DNA of 64,000 nt, taken from assembly GCA_964036315.1 (NCBI GenBank), contig OZ038485.1:94473086-94537085 (forward strand), in the 5' to 3' direction. Made by a program: the position numbers and the translations under genes. The notes beneath the pieces were generated by a model. The model did no database searches. It worked only from the letters and a program-made list of their open reading frames with translations, and had not been told where the DNA came from. Shown here piece by piece: positions 40,493 through 52,200 of the stretch (its first letter is position 1; each line of letters starts with the position of its first letter). Origin of the DNA: Acanthosepion esculentum (Eukaryota > Mollusca > Cephalopoda > Sepiida > Sepiidae).

Positions 40493-40664
40493 AACTGTAA
40501 GATCACTAGTTATATTACTGCATTAAAAATCACTAGTTATATTGCTGCATTATATCACTAGTTATATTGCTGCATTATATCACTAGTTATATTGCTGCAT
40601 TATATCACTAGTTATATTGCTGCATTAAAAATGCAGCAATATAACTAGTGATCTTACAGTTGTG
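40493..40664. mobile_element. Short inverted-repeat element with four internal 25-bp repeats
   Basis: The ends AACTGTAAGATCACTAGTTA and the complement (40640-40664) are inverted. Between them the unit ATCACTAGTTATATTGCTGC plus ATTAT is repeated head to tail (about 40529, 40553, 40578, 40603). A MITE or other palindromic element whose left arm has been multiplied. Confidence 0.7.
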
Positions 40665-40794
40665 GCTCATTCGTCCAGAGCAGGCGCATGAAAAAAATCC
40701 ACAAAGAAAAGAATCTTTATAGAAGCAACAACAGAATGATTTAATAGCAACATTCAATATAGTAAGTAAACAAGAAACAAAACTAAAACAAGTG

Positions 40795-41860
40795 CGTCAG
40801 AAAAAGGAAATTTAAGGGCCTAATTCTCTTGTGCTTAAATCTGAACCTGGCGCGGCAGAGAAAGGCAATTTTAAGGGCCTAATTCTCTCTTGCTTAAATC
40901 TGCACCTGGCGCGGCAGAGAAAGGCAATTTTAAGGGCCTAATTCTCTTGCGCTTAAATCTGAACCTGGCGCGGCAGAGAAAGGCAATTTTAAGGGCCTAA
41001 TTCTCTTGCGCTTAAATCTGAACGTAGCGCGGCAGGGAAAGGCAATTTTAAGGGCCTAATTCTCTTGCGCTTAAATCTGAACCTGGCGCGGCAGAGAAAG
41101 GCAACTTTAAGGGCCTAATTCTCTTGCGCTTAAATCTGAACCTGGCGCGGCAGAGAAAGGCAATTTTAAGGGCCTAATTCTCTTGCGCTTAAATCTGAAC
41201 ATGACGCGACAGAGAAAGGCAATTTTAAGGGCTTAATTCTCTTGCGCTTAAATCTGAACCTCACGCGGCGGAGAATGGCAATATAAGGGGCCAAATCTTC
41301 ATTCACACAAATCTGAAACTGGTGCGACAGAGAAATAGGATATTATGGGTGAAATTCTCTTTCGCTCAAGTCTGAATATGGCGCGGCAGGGAAAGGCAAT
41401 TTTAAGGGCCTAATTCTCTTGTGCTTAAATCTGAACCTGGCGCGGCAGAGAAAGGCAATTTTAAGGGCCTAATTCTCTTGCGCTTAAATCTGAACCTGGC
41501 GTGGCAGAGAAAGGCAATTTTAACGGCCTAATTCTCTTGCACTTAAATCTGAACCTGGCGCGGCAGAGAAAGGCAATTTTAAGGCCCTAATTCTCTCGCG
41601 CTTAAATCTGAACCTGACGCGACAGAGAAAGGCAATTTTAAGGGCTTAATTCTCTTGCGCTTAAATCTGAACCTGACGCGGCGGAGAATGGCAATATAAG
41701 GGGCCAAATCTTCGTTCACACAAATCTGAACCTGGTGCGGCAGAGAAATAGGATATTACGGGTGAAATTCTCTTTCGCTCAAGTCTGAATATGGCGCGGC
41801 AGAGAAATGTAATAGTAAGGGGCTATTTCTCATTCGCACAAATCTGACGCTGGCGAACGC
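40795..41860. repeat. 59-bp satellite array, about 18 units, with 413-bp higher-order period
   Basis: The unit contains CGGCAGAGAAAGGCAATTTT, AAGGGCCTAATTCTCTTGCG and CTTAAATCTGAACCTGG. A variant pair (GAATGGCAATATAAGGGGCC, then AAATAGGATATTATGGGTGA) occurs at about 41271-41390 and again at 41684-41805, i.e. 413 bp (7 units) apart, so groups of units have been duplicated together. It lies in the intron between exons 1 and 2. Confidence 0.92.
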
Positions 41861-42059
41861 CACTGGCAAGGTTCAAATTCTTTCTCAGTGTATTTATACT
41901 CATTCACAGTGAAAAACATCAAAGGCTACCGAAACCAACGCTCCCTTCAGAGGTCTAAAGTAGTGAAATTTCGTCTCCCCGCGTAAAATAGTCCCATAGT
42001 CATACAACATAGCTTTTAATAAATATAGATTCAAGGTTCTTCTTTTAAAACTTATTCTT

Positions 42060-42465
42060 CTTTTATGTGCCGTGTCCCTTCAGGCCGTGAGTGATCCTAG
42101 CTCATTCTTATACCTTGTAGCCTCAAAACCCCTTATTATTCTATCTTTTTATTGTTTTTCCATCCATTTACACAAACCCACTAGGTATGTTACTTGTTGC
42201 TTCGCCTTGCCCATTTTGCCTTCTATGCCCTGTGAGTGTCAGATTCTCCAAGCTCTCTTTCCTCATTATATGTCTTTGAAATTCCAACAGTCTCTTTCTG
42301 ATTCAAAGCAAAAGTGTTCTCTTTTTTTTTTACTTCAAATTTCCTCTTCTCTCACATGTCCCGTCTATGTTATTCTCAGTATCCTTCTCGGGAACCGCAT
42401 CTCAGTTGCTTCAAGTCGCCTCTTCATATTGGGGGATTGATATTATATATCGTAGTTAAGCATTC
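42060..42465 (-). pseudogene. LINE ORF2 C-terminal remnant (YGSEC-W family)
   Basis: The complement of the family's 3' end (TGTGCCGTGTCCCTTCAGGC) starts it; decayed coding words follow on the minus strand up to about 42440 (the LEATEM-type box lies near 42400-42420). Confidence 0.6.
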
Positions 42466-42584
42466 TTAACTTTGTTTTCCAACAAAATTTTCCTGTTTCT
42501 TAATACTTTGTTTAGTTTGTTTGAAATTCCGATGCGCCTTCGAATTTCAGTGTCGTCTGTTAAAAACACTTCCCAACTAGTTAA

Positions 42585-42705
42585 ATTTTTATTCTGTACA
42601 CTATTTACATTATTCGCTGTACGCTCCGGCCTTCTTCAACGTTGTGATAAATATGGCAACAAAGATGAGGATAATAGTCCGAATAACGTAAATAGTGTAC
42701 ATAAT
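42585..42705. mobile_element. Collapsed head-to-head pair of Penelope-like termini
   Basis: TGTACACTATTTACATTATT at the left and AATAACGTAAATAGTGTACA at the right are inverted. The interior has CTCCGGCCTTCTTCA directly joined to ACGTTGTGATAAATATGGC, i.e. the family of 52731-52996 with its centre deleted. Confidence 0.6.
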
Positions 42706-42913
42706 ATCTCATCTCAGAAATATAGACAGATTCTATTGTGTACTTGCTTCATTTTGACGTCTCTAATTTGTAGCCTACATCTTGGGTTGTCACTTTTGCT
42801 AACAACCATACATTCCGCCTTTTTAGAAACGAACAAGAAAACAGGCAAAAAGACAAGCATTGAAACTTTGAAGAAGAAAAAAAAAACAAAATGAAAAAAG
42901 CGCTAATATTTAC

Positions 42914-42965
42914 CTGCGTGGAGTGCCAGCGCTGGTCCATATAGGACGATTGCCATGTTCATCAA
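42914..42965 (-). CDS. SLC5-like sodium/solute symporter, exon 1 of 8 seen (most 5')
   Basis: A 52-nt exon with acceptor TTTTTAG before 42965 and donor GTAAAT at 42913. It encodes LMNMAIVLYGPALALHA plus one base; the pattern Y-P-LAL--VTG is the SLC5 helix 3-4 region and joins exon 2 as Ala-Val-Thr-Gly. It begins in phase 0. Exons for about the first 120 residues are expected at higher coordinates, but I recognise none between 42966 and 64000, so they may lie beyond the window behind a long intron. Confidence 0.9.
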
Positions 42966-43309
42966 CTAAAAATAGAGAAGAAAAATTACATTAGAGAAAA
43001 TCAAAAATCAAAAAGAAAGCTACATTTGAGAAAAAGGCGCTTGTCTGTCTTGTTTACTTGTTAAACAAGTCAGACAAACACTTCACCATTTTAAAAAAAA
43101 AATTAATTAAAAAGTGTGATTGCTTACCCAAATATACATCTATTAAATAACCGAGAAGAGACTTGAATCAGTCAAAGTATGTTAATAATTCCTCATTCGA
43201 AAAGCAAAACAAAATGAACAAATAAGCAGCCCGAAACCACTGTGATAACCAAATGTCGAAATTAACAAACGGATGATGTCTTTGGGGACAGCTGCATTGT
43301 GGGTAAAGA

Positions 43310-44290
43310 AGTTAATTAATCAATATCTCTGAACTGGCTAAGCTTCTCACCTCGAAAAGTTTTCTTTCGGATAAGCAATATGGCTTTCGCTTTTCTGTCA
43401 ACTGCTTATGCATTAACGATTATTGCTGAAACTGTTTATCAAGCTTTCGATAAGAATGGTGAAGATCGGACTGTTGCTTTGGATATCTCAAAGGCATTTG
43501 ACAGGCTTTGGCATACCAGTTTTCCCATGGTGAAAGGTTATGTTATTTCTGGACGAATTTTTGAACCGATTCAGTCTTTTTTATCAAATCGCGAAATGAA
43601 AGTTTTCTTGAACGGCCAATCTTCTAGATGTTTTGGATCATTACGGGCGTCCCCAAGGGCTCTAGCTTTGGAACTACGTTGTTCCTAATTTTCATCATTT
43701 ACCATATTGATGACATTAATTCTCAATTCGGTGTCTATCTTGTCTTATCGGTCGGATCAGGTCAAATTAGTAGTCGATCTCAAAAATGGTCTAAATTCTG
43801 TTGTTAACTGGAGCAAGGAATTGCTTGTTAATTTTAACGCTCCCAAAACGAAACTTATCTATATTAATCGTCTAAGAGAACCACTTCAGTATGGTTAATT
43901 CTAACCTCCAGGACGGTGACTCGTTGCACCTTCTCGAGCTAACGTTTTCTGTTGACATGTGGAATGATTATATTGAATCACTTCCTAGGTCTTTTACTAG
44001 GTAAGTAGATTCACTTTGTTGTGCTAGGTAATTTTTCTCGCCATAATCTATCTTACATATTTATGTCTACCATTCGTCTACGCTTAGGATATTGCTGCCA
44101 CATTTGGTCTGGTGCTCCAGTTATATACTTAGAAATTCTAAATAAAATCCAAAGAAGAATTTTGGTCCTCACCTGGCATCTCGGCATCCGTTACTTTCCC
44201 ACCGCTGTAATGTAGCTTCCCTCTGCCTTATCTATAAATTCTTTAATGGTAATTGTTCTGATAAACTTTCCTATTTTTCTTTAAGTTTAA
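43310..44290 (+). pseudogene. LINE ORF2 reverse transcriptase to C-terminus (jockey/I-like family)
   Basis: Plus-strand coding words in order: AFRFSVNCLCINDYC-like start (43385), EDRTVALDISKAFDRLWHTS (RT domain A; the catalytic Asp is in LDISKAFD), RIFEPIQSFLSNREMKVFLN, then after frameshifts DQVKLVVDLKNGLNSVVNWS, LLVNFNAPKTKLIY, RLRLGYCCHIWSGAPVIYLE and ILNKIQRRI. The second RT motif (YADD) is lost. Several breaks. It contains the largest RT portion seen in the window. Confidence 0.8.
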
Positions 44291-44870
44291 TTCCCATCCC
44301 CTCCCTCGTTAGGTGGTTAGTGATGTCAGTTCGCAGGAAGGATGCGGAGCGCCTTGCGTTTCGTGTGAGTGTTTTCATATTTGTTGTTGTGTCTGAATGA
44401 GTGCGTGTCAGTGTGTGTGCTTGGGATGGATGAATGTACTATAATATTATAGTCCCGCATTGATTTCGGCTAATGAACTGGTATTTCTGCCACATTTAGT
44501 CATTGTGTGGGGTTTTATTTACTAATAATATTTTCTTTAGTTTCTTGTAAATATTTTGTATTCATTTTGTAAATACTCATTGGGGTTAATTTTTTAGAAT
44601 TGTTATTTTATTCCCCCCCCCCCACAGATATTGAATTGTAAATATGGGGACGAATTAGTATTTTCATAGAGACAGTGAGGTATTATGGTGGTTGTAGTAA
44701 GAACGGTTCGTATGAATGTGGTGTTTTGGTGTAAGGAATATTGTTCGTGCGATTGGGTCAGTGTTTGCGGCTAGCTAAGTTATAGTTAAGACAAATGAAG
44801 ACCGTCCTTTTTTTCCCCAATCCCCACTTCGGCCTTGTGCCACATTTCTGTATTTTCGCAGAATAAATAT
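44290..44870. other. Insertion inside the LINE copy
   Basis: The LINE reading leaves off near 44290 and resumes at 44878 (MVSRLYGVKRSTRL). The stretch between has GT-rich sequence, a poly(C) run at 44614-44625 and, at its right end, TTCGGCCTTGTGCCACATTT, the SINE tail word, so it is at least partly a retroposed insertion. Confidence 0.5.
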
Positions 44871-44874
44871 CACT

Positions 44875-45190
44875 TTCCTCTATGGTATCTAGACTCTATG
44901 GAGTTAAGCGCAGTACTAGATTGGTGGCACAATCTTATGGTTTTACAGTTGGATTAGCTAGACGTAACCGTAAGTTCTATGCTAACAGTTTCTTCACTCG
45001 CACTTCTCGCTTCTGTGTTCTTAGTTTCCAATCAACTTCGATCTTCAAAAATTTAAATGCAGTGTTAATCGTTATTACCTGTCTACTTAATTCCTGTTCT
45101 TTTATTGTTCTTCTTCCTTAATAATGTTTTATTCTTATATTCTTTCACACTCAGTAACTCCTTTGCGTCTTAGTAATTTCATTGCCTTGT
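44875..45190 (+). pseudogene. LINE ORF2 C-terminal tail, continuation
   Basis: MVSRLYGVKRSTRLVAQSYG, FTVGLARRNRKFYANSFFTR, TSRFCVLSFQSTSIFKNL; the 3' end is CTTTCACACTCAGTAACTCC, TTTGCGTCTTAGTAATTTCA. Same family and order as 47930-48245. Confidence 0.7.
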
Positions 45191-45784
45191 TTGGGTTGAA
45201 CTGATTTTAAAATGTCTAGCTGTCATCTAGTGGTTATGAGAAATATAACAAATCTACGGCTAGGACTTTATCAAGAGAGTTCGTCGTTTACTTCGCATTA
45301 TTTCCATTATATTTACTAATAAATTAAAAGTTTTCAGTTAGAGACAAAAGAGGCGAATTGGGTTCCATTGTTTAAATCTCGCCGGCAGACAAGATCACGA
45401 GGACATCTCGTCTAGTTCTTATTTTTAGTACTGCTCAGTTATTGTTCACTCGTTTCCACTGAAACGTCGAAAGTTGTTGCAAAAAGCATTGTCCAGTTTG
45501 TTATTTTAATTCACTATAAACTGAGCCTCTTCCGGAAGCCAAAATAAATACTATGCAAAATGTAAAGAAATAAAAAAAAAAAAAGGAAATAAAATTCTTA
45601 ATCTAGAGTTTTGTTTTCTTTTACCGGTATCGATTACTAATTTCAAATATATGAGCGCATTCCGTTTGGGCTTCCGTAGAGGGATAAATTTACAATCAAG
45701 TTAAACTAGGTCCCTATTAATCTTTATAAAATTTAATAACGTGTTTGTTTTTTGTTTTTGTGTTTTTTTTTTTCAAATTTTCGT

Positions 45785-46092
45785 GATCTATCAGTCAGTT
45801 ATGTGCTATGCAGGATACAGTCTTAGGCGATCATGTATCTTTCGATACATGACTGACGAGGCAGATTTTTTCCCGCAGTAGGTTGCCATTTCTTTCTTAA
45901 CCCAGTTGTCGTCCAAGGCTGTGGAACCCGATTTGTCCTGCTATTTACCCATAGCTGGTGGGGGAGGGAGAAGAAGAGGATTCATACTTTTCCAAAGGGT
46001 ATTAGCACGTAAGTGAATGTAATGGATTCGATTGGAATTCGAACTCGGCTCTCCGATTCCTCAATCCGAGCCACTACCTATTACTCCACCGT
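45785..46092 (-). mobile_element. tRNA-derived SINE, GAGTTCGAATTCCAG family, near full length
   Basis: About 308 bp; minus-strand order as in 34890-35207: tRNA-like head (B box GAGTTCGAATTCCAATCG), CACTTACGTGCTAATACCC, AAAGTATGAATCCTCTTC, CCATAGC, and the palindromic GTCAGTCATGTATCGAAAGA end. Confidence 0.8.
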
Positions 46093-46434
46093 ACAGAAAC
46101 GATATTATAAACAGGACTCCCCTTCTAAATCGATAACAAATCAATATTTTCCGATTCTCACAATTAATTTGCACAAGAGTGTACCAGCACCTGAGTAGTC
46201 ATACCACTCAATCACCATCTATGTTGGAATCTATGGATAAGTTTATATAATTTTGTACACTATCTCAATTGAGTGTTATTGATGAGGATGTAAGCTACTG
46301 GATTTCAAGCCTCATCCGATGTTTGCCAATAGGAGTAGATACGTTTGTCTGTTGGTTGTTTTTATTTAGCGGCATATCAACCTCTATGGGCTATTTAATG
46401 ACAAAATCTAAATATTTTGTACATAATTTCGTGG

Positions 46435-46706
46435 TTTCAACTCAGTCAGTTACGCGCCATGCGTGGTACACACTTAGGCGATCATGTATCTTTTGATACA
46501 TGACTGACGAAGCAGATTTTTCCCCGCAGTAGTTTTCTTTCTGGGGTAGACTAGTTGCCATCGAAGGCTATAGAACCCGGTCTGTCCATAGCTAGTCGGG
46601 AGAGAAGAAGAGTATTAGCACGTAAGTGAATGTAATGGATTCAACTGAAATTCGAACTCGGCTCTCCGATTCCTCAATCCGAGCTACCACCCATTACTCC
46701 ACCGTC
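46435..46706 (-). mobile_element. tRNA-derived SINE, GAGTTCGAATTCCAG family
   Basis: As 45785-46092, but with about 40 bp missing between CTTCTTCTC and the TACCC part. Head with GTAATGGGTGGTAGCTCGGA and GAGTTCGAATTTCAGTTG. Confidence 0.78.
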
Positions 46707-47119
46707 CACTTCAATTCACAGTGCCTATTGTTCAACTCCCACCAAATCTGAATAGACATATTTCGTGTAACGGAGGTGAGCGAAGCATAGAAAAATTTTA
46801 ATTTTAAAAAGCCAAGTAATGAAAAGAGAAATCTGGCGGCGGGTACATAATTTAACCAATCAGTGAAGCAGTGCATTTTTTTTTTAACGACCGATGACTC
46901 ATTTGTGCATTCAGCAAATTTCCGTCTGGCAAACCACTCACCATCTACTCCACCCTCATCTTATTTTCTACCCTTTACTCTCAAAATCAACAGTTAACTA
47001 TCATCGTTTGGATATCTCAGTTTAAAATTCAACGGAGTATACTTCCTTTGGCCGTGATAAAGCTACCCAAATATGATCATTTTACCATCCATAAATAATA
47101 TTTATTCTGATGAGACAAC

Positions 47120-48245
47120 TATTTACTCATGTCTCGAAAGCAAATCTACCCAGTTCGATCAGGTCAAGTTGGTAACTGATTTAAAAAATGGACCTACTGT
47201 CTGTTATCAACTGGATAATGGAATAGCTTGTTAATTTTTATGCCTCCAAATCGAAACTTATCCCAATTAATCATTTGAATGTCACATATTAGCATAACTG
47301 AAGATCGCCCCCAGGAGAATAACTCGTTTCGCCTTGTTAAGATAACATTCTCGACTGAAGTGGAAAGATCATATTGAATTAATTGAAAGGTTTACTGCTA
47401 GTAAAGTTAGTGTTGTGAATATGGATTATCTCCCCTTTGATAATCCAAGCTATAAAAGCTGTACATTTCCGCTTGTCAAGTAGACGAGTAGTAAGATTCT
47501 TAATTGAATAAATTGTAATGAAAACAGGACAAGAGATTCTGTCTTGTAATCTTTTATTCAATTAAGAATCTTACTACTCGTCTACTTGACAAGCGGAAAT
47601 GTACAGCTTTTATAGCTTGGATTATCAAAGGGGAGATAATCCATACTCACAACAGTTAGTTCACAATTTTCGTGCTGGACAATTTTTCTCTTCAGAATCT
47701 GTCTTGCATATTTATAAGTCTGCCATTCGCCCATACCTTGAATATTGCTGCCACATATAGTCCGGTGTTTCTGTCATATATTTAGAGAGTTTTGATAAAA
47801 TCCAAAGAAGAATCAGCAATATTATTGATCCTGACATGGTGTCTCGGCTTCAGTCGCTTTCTCGCCGCCGTAATGAAGCTTCCCTGTGTCTTTTCTATAA
47901 ATACTTCCATGGTAATTTTTCGGATTAACTTTTCTCTGTGGTACCCTGACTTTATGGATTTAAGCGTAGTACTAGATTGGCATCAAGGTCTCATCAATTT
48001 ACAGTTAAATTGACTAGATCGAAACGTAAGTTCTATGTTAACGGTTCCTTTTCGCTTACTTCTCACTTGTGGAATTCTCTTCCGCCTCTCGGGTTTCCAC
48101 AAAATTTGATCTTCAAAACTTTTAATGCAATGTCAATCGTTACGTCTTTTTGATTACTCTTATATCGTTCTCGCTCCTTAATAATGTTTCTTTTGTTTGT
48201 TTGTTTGTTTGTTTTTCTTATTCTTTCACACTCAGTGTCTTAGTG
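47120..48245 (+). pseudogene. LINE ORF2 C-terminal copy interrupted by a long hairpin
   Basis: Plus-strand words match 43740-45190: TCRSGQVGN..KNGPTVC, NCMPPNRNLS near 47240, then after the hairpin (47412-47653) SVLHIYKSAIRPYLEYCCHI, ESFDKIQRRISNIIDPDMVS, RLQSLSRRRNEASLCLFYKY and LVAS-type tail with VKLTRSKRKFYVNGS, WNSLPPLG. Many breaks. Confidence 0.75.
47412..47653. mobile_element. Long near-perfect hairpin element (99-bp arms, 44-bp loop)
   Basis: The left arm 47412-47510 (from GTTGTGAATATGGATTATC to TCTTAATTGAATA) and right arm 47555-47653 are complementary over 99 bp with one difference seen (A/G near position 47420). The 44-bp spacer contains ACAGGACAAGAGATTCTGTC, itself weakly palindromic. 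It interrupts the LINE reading. Either a foldback element or an inverted duplication of host sequence. Confidence 0.85.
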
Positions 48246-48289
48246 GGGGTTAAATGATTTAAAAAAAGCAAATATATCTTAGTAAAGTA

Positions 48290-48550
48290 CATATATATTA
48301 GTCTGACACAAGGACAAACAAAATCACCCAGTGAGAATCGAACACACTGCTACTAGCTTGCGAAACTGGCATATCAACTCTCTTACTTCAGTGGGCGAAA
48401 CTCGCCATTCCCAAAATATTTTGGAAGATGGTCAGATGGGGGCGCAGAAACCCAAAAGCAAGGAATAGACATTACTTTCTCGATATTGGGCAGTTTTGAG
48501 CATGCTAGGTGCCCCATCCTTGTGGCCATGTGCTAAATTTCTGTTTTGGT
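48290..48550. other. Region with decayed SINE tail
   Basis: GCTAGGTGCCCCATCCTTGT and GGCCATGTGCTAAATTTCTG (48511-48545) are a degenerate TTCGGCCTTGTGCCACAT SINE tail; the part before has a tRNA-like GAGAATCGAACACACTGC (48333). The rest is unassigned. Confidence 0.5.
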
Positions 48551-48587
48551 TTGGTTTGTTTTACGGTATATCAACCTCAATGGGTTG

Positions 48588-48633
48588 ATCGCTTCTCGGC
48601 CTTTTGGCTAAGATCAAAGTGTAGTATCTGTTC
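48588..48633 (+). ncRNA. U2 snRNA 5' end (nt 1-45) as element head
   Basis: ATCGCTTCTCGGCCTTTTGG, CTAAGATCAAA, GTGTAGTATCTGTTC equals the conserved first 45 nt of metazoan U2 snRNA with one extra A (AAA for AA). It includes stem I and the branch-point recognition sequence GTAGTA. U2 identity ends at TGTTC; the Sm site and later stems are absent, so this is not a U2 gene. Only the first unit has the true 5' end; later units start at CGGCC, joined directly to the previous tail. Confidence 0.9.
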
Positions 48634-49264
48634 GCGGATTGCTCGCTGAATGATCGCCTTTAGGCCGGGAGCGATCACTGATACGGGCCGGTCGCGGGGA
48701 TTCGTCCCTGCGCTGGTAGTATCGGGGCTGCGTCTGACTAGCTATGACAAGCTAAGACCAGCCATGACCAGCTATGACTAGCTAAGACCAGCTCTGACCA
48801 GCTTGGACAAGCTAAGACCAGCTAAAGCACTGCGGCCCGGGTGAAAGCTCGGGTCCACTCCCCCTCCCGTCCCACGTTAAACCCCGACCTTGTGTCACAA
48901 CCTGACCGTGTGGGAGGTCAAGTAAATCCACGGCCTTTTGGCTAAGATCAAAGTGTAGTATCTGTTCGCAGATTACTCGCTGAATGATCGCCTTTAGGCC
49001 GGGAGCGATCACTGATACAGGCCGGTCGCAGGGATTCGTCCCTGCGCTGGTAGTATCGGGGCTACGTCTGACTAGCTATGACAAGCTAAGACCAGCCATG
49101 ACCAGCTAAGACTAGCTAAGACCAGCTCTGACCAGCTTGGACAAGCTAAGACCAGCTAAAGCACTGCGGCCCGGGTGAAAGCTCGGGTCCACTCCCCCTC
49201 CCGTCCCACGTTAAACCCCGACCTTGTGTCACAACCTGACCGTGTGGGAGGTCAAGTAAATCCA

Positions 49265-52200
49265 CGGCCTTTTGGCTAAGATCAAAGTGTAGTATCTGTT
49301 CGCGGATTGCTCGCTGAATGATCGCCTTTAGGCCGGGAGCGATCACTGATACAGGCCGGTCGCGGGGATTCGTCCCTGCGCTGGTAGTATCGGGGCTACG
49401 TCTGACTAGCTATGACAAGCTAAGACCAGCCATGACCAGCTATGACTAGCTAAGACCAGCTCTGACCAGCTTGGACAAGCTAAGACCAGCTAAAGCACTG
49501 CGGCCCGGGTGAAAGCTCGGGTCCACTCCCCCTCCCGTCCCACGTTAAACCCCGACCTTGTGTCACAACCTGACCGTGTGGGAGGTCAAGTAAATCCACG
49601 GCCTTTTGGCTAAGATCAAAGTGTAGTATCTGTTCGCAGATTACTCGGTGAATGATCGCCTTTAGGCCGGGAGCGATCACTGATACAGGCCGGTCGCAGG
49701 GATTCGTCCCTGCGCTGGTAGTATCGGGGCTACGTCTGACTAGCTATGACCAGCTCTGACCAGCTTGGACAAGCCATGACCAGCTATGACCAGCTAAGAC
49801 CAGCTAAAGCACTGAGGCCCGGGTGAAAGCTCGGGTCCACTCCCCCTCCCGTCCCACGTTAAACCCCGACCTTGTGTCACAACCTGACCGTGTGGGAGGT
49901 CAAGTAAATCCACGGCCTTTTGGCTAAGATCAAAGTGTAGTATCTGTTCTCAGATTACTCGCTGAATGATCGCCTTTAGGCTGGGAGCGGTCACCGATAC
50001 AGGCCGGTCGCAGGGATTCGTCCCTGCGCTGGTAGTATCATAGCTAGACTAGCTAAAGCCAAAGCTAAAGACCAGCTTGGACAAGCTATGACCAGCTAAA
50101 GCCAAAGCACTGCGGCCCGGGTGAAAACTCGGGTCCACTCCCCCTCCCGTCCCACGTTAAACCCCGACCTTGTGTCACAACCTGACCGTGTGGGAGGTCA
50201 AGTAAATCCCCGGCCTTTTGGCTAAGATCAAAGTGTAGTATCTGTTCTCAGATTACTCGCTGAATGATCGCCTTTAGGCTGGGAGCGGTCACCGATACAG
50301 GCCGGTCGCAGGGATTCGTCCCTGCGCTGGTAGTATCATAGCTAGATTAGCTAAAGCTAAAGACCAGCTTGGACAAGCTATGACCAGCTAAAGCCAAAGC
50401 ACTGCGGCCCGGGTGAAAACTCGGGTCCATTCCCCCTCCCGTCCCACGTTAAACCCCGACCTTGTGTCACAACCTGACCGTGTGGGAGGTCAAGTAAATC
50501 CCCGGCCTTTTGGCTAAGATCAAAGTGTAGTATCTGTTCTCAGATTACTCGCTGAATGATCGCCTTTAGGCTGGGAGCGGTCACCGATACAGGCCGGTCG
50601 CAGGGATTCGTCCCTGCGCTGGTAGTATCATAGCTAGACTAGCTAAAGCCAAAGCTAAAGACCAGCTTGGACAAGCTATGACCAGCTAAAGCCAAAGCAC
50701 TGCGGCCCGGGTGAAAACTCGGGTCCATTCCCCCTCCCGTCCCACGTTAAACCCCGACCTTGTGTCACAACCTGACCGTGTGGGAGGTCAAGTAAATCCC
50801 CGGCCTTTTGGCTAAGATCAAAGTGTAGTATCTGTTCGCGGATTGCTCGCTGAATGATCGCCTTTAGGCCGGGAGCGATCACTGATACAGGCCGGTCGCG
50901 GGGATTCGTCCCTGCGCTGGTAGTATCGGGGCTACGTCTGACTAGCTATGACAAGCTAAGACCAGCCATGACCAGCTATGACTAGCTAAGACCAGCTCTG
51001 ACCAGCTTGGACAAGCTAAGACCAGCTAAAGCACTGCGGCCCGGGTGAAAGCTCGGGTCCACTCCCCCTCCCGTCCCACGTTAAACCCCGACCTTGTGTC
51101 ACAACCTGACCGTGTGGGAGGTCAAGTAAATCCACGGCCTTTTGGCTAAGATCAAAGTGTAGTATCTGTTCGCAGATTACTCGGTGAATGATCGCCTTTA
51201 GGCCGGGAGCGATCACTGATACAGGCCGGTCGCAGGGATTCGTCCCTGCGCTGGTAGTATCGGGGCTACGTCTGACTAGCTATGACCAGCTCTGACCAGC
51301 TTGGACAAGCCATGACCAGCTATGACCAGCTAAGACCAGCTAAAGCACTGAGGCCCGGGTGAAAGCTCGGGTCCACTCCCCCTCCCGTCCCACGTTAAAC
51401 CCCGACCTTGTGTCACAACCTGACCGTGTGGGAGGTCAAGTAAATCCACGGCCTTTTGGCTAAGATCAAAGTGTAGTATCTGTTCTCAGATTACTCGCTG
51501 AATGATCGCCTTTAGGCTGGGAGCGGTCACCGATACAGGCCGGTCGCAGGGATTCGTCCCTGCGCTGGTAGTATCATAGCTAGACTAGCTAAAGCCAAAG
51601 CTAAAGACCAGCTTGGACAAGCTATGACCAGCTAAAGCCAAAGCACTGCGGCCCGGGTGAAAACTCGGGTCCACTCCCCCTCCCGTCCCACGTTAAACCC
51701 CGACCTTGTGTCACAACCTGACCGTGTGGGAGGTCAAGTAAATCCCCGGCCTTTTGGCTAAGATCAAAGTGTAGTATCTGTTCTCAGATTACTCGCTGAA
51801 TGATCGCCTTTAGGCTGGGAGCGGTCACCGATACAGGCCGGTCGCAGGGATTCGTCCCTGCGCTGGTAGTATCATAGCTAGATTAGCTAAAGCTAAAGAC
51901 CAGCTTGGACAAGCTATGACCAGCTAAAGCCAAAGCACTGCGGCCCGGGTGAAAACTCGGGTCCATTCCCCCTCCCGTCCCACGTTAAACCCCGACCTTG
52001 TGTCACAACCTGACCGTGTGGGAGGTCAAGTAAATCCCCGGCCTTTTGGCTAAGATCAAAGTGTAGTATCTGTTCTCAGATTACTCGCTGAATGATCGCC
52101 TTTAGGCTGGGAGCGGTCACCGATACAGGCCGGTCGCAGGGATTCGTCCCTGCGCTGGTAGTATCATAGCTAGATTAGCTAAAGCCAAAGCTAAAGACCA

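Noticed and set aside
40795..41860. CRISPR-like array
   Set aside because: The repeats are contiguous and have no unique spacers; the setting is a eukaryotic intron.
48588..48633. A functional U2 snRNA gene
   Set aside because: Only the first 45 nt are U2; the Sm site, stems IIb to IV and the 3' box are missing and the flanks are those of a retroposed insertion.
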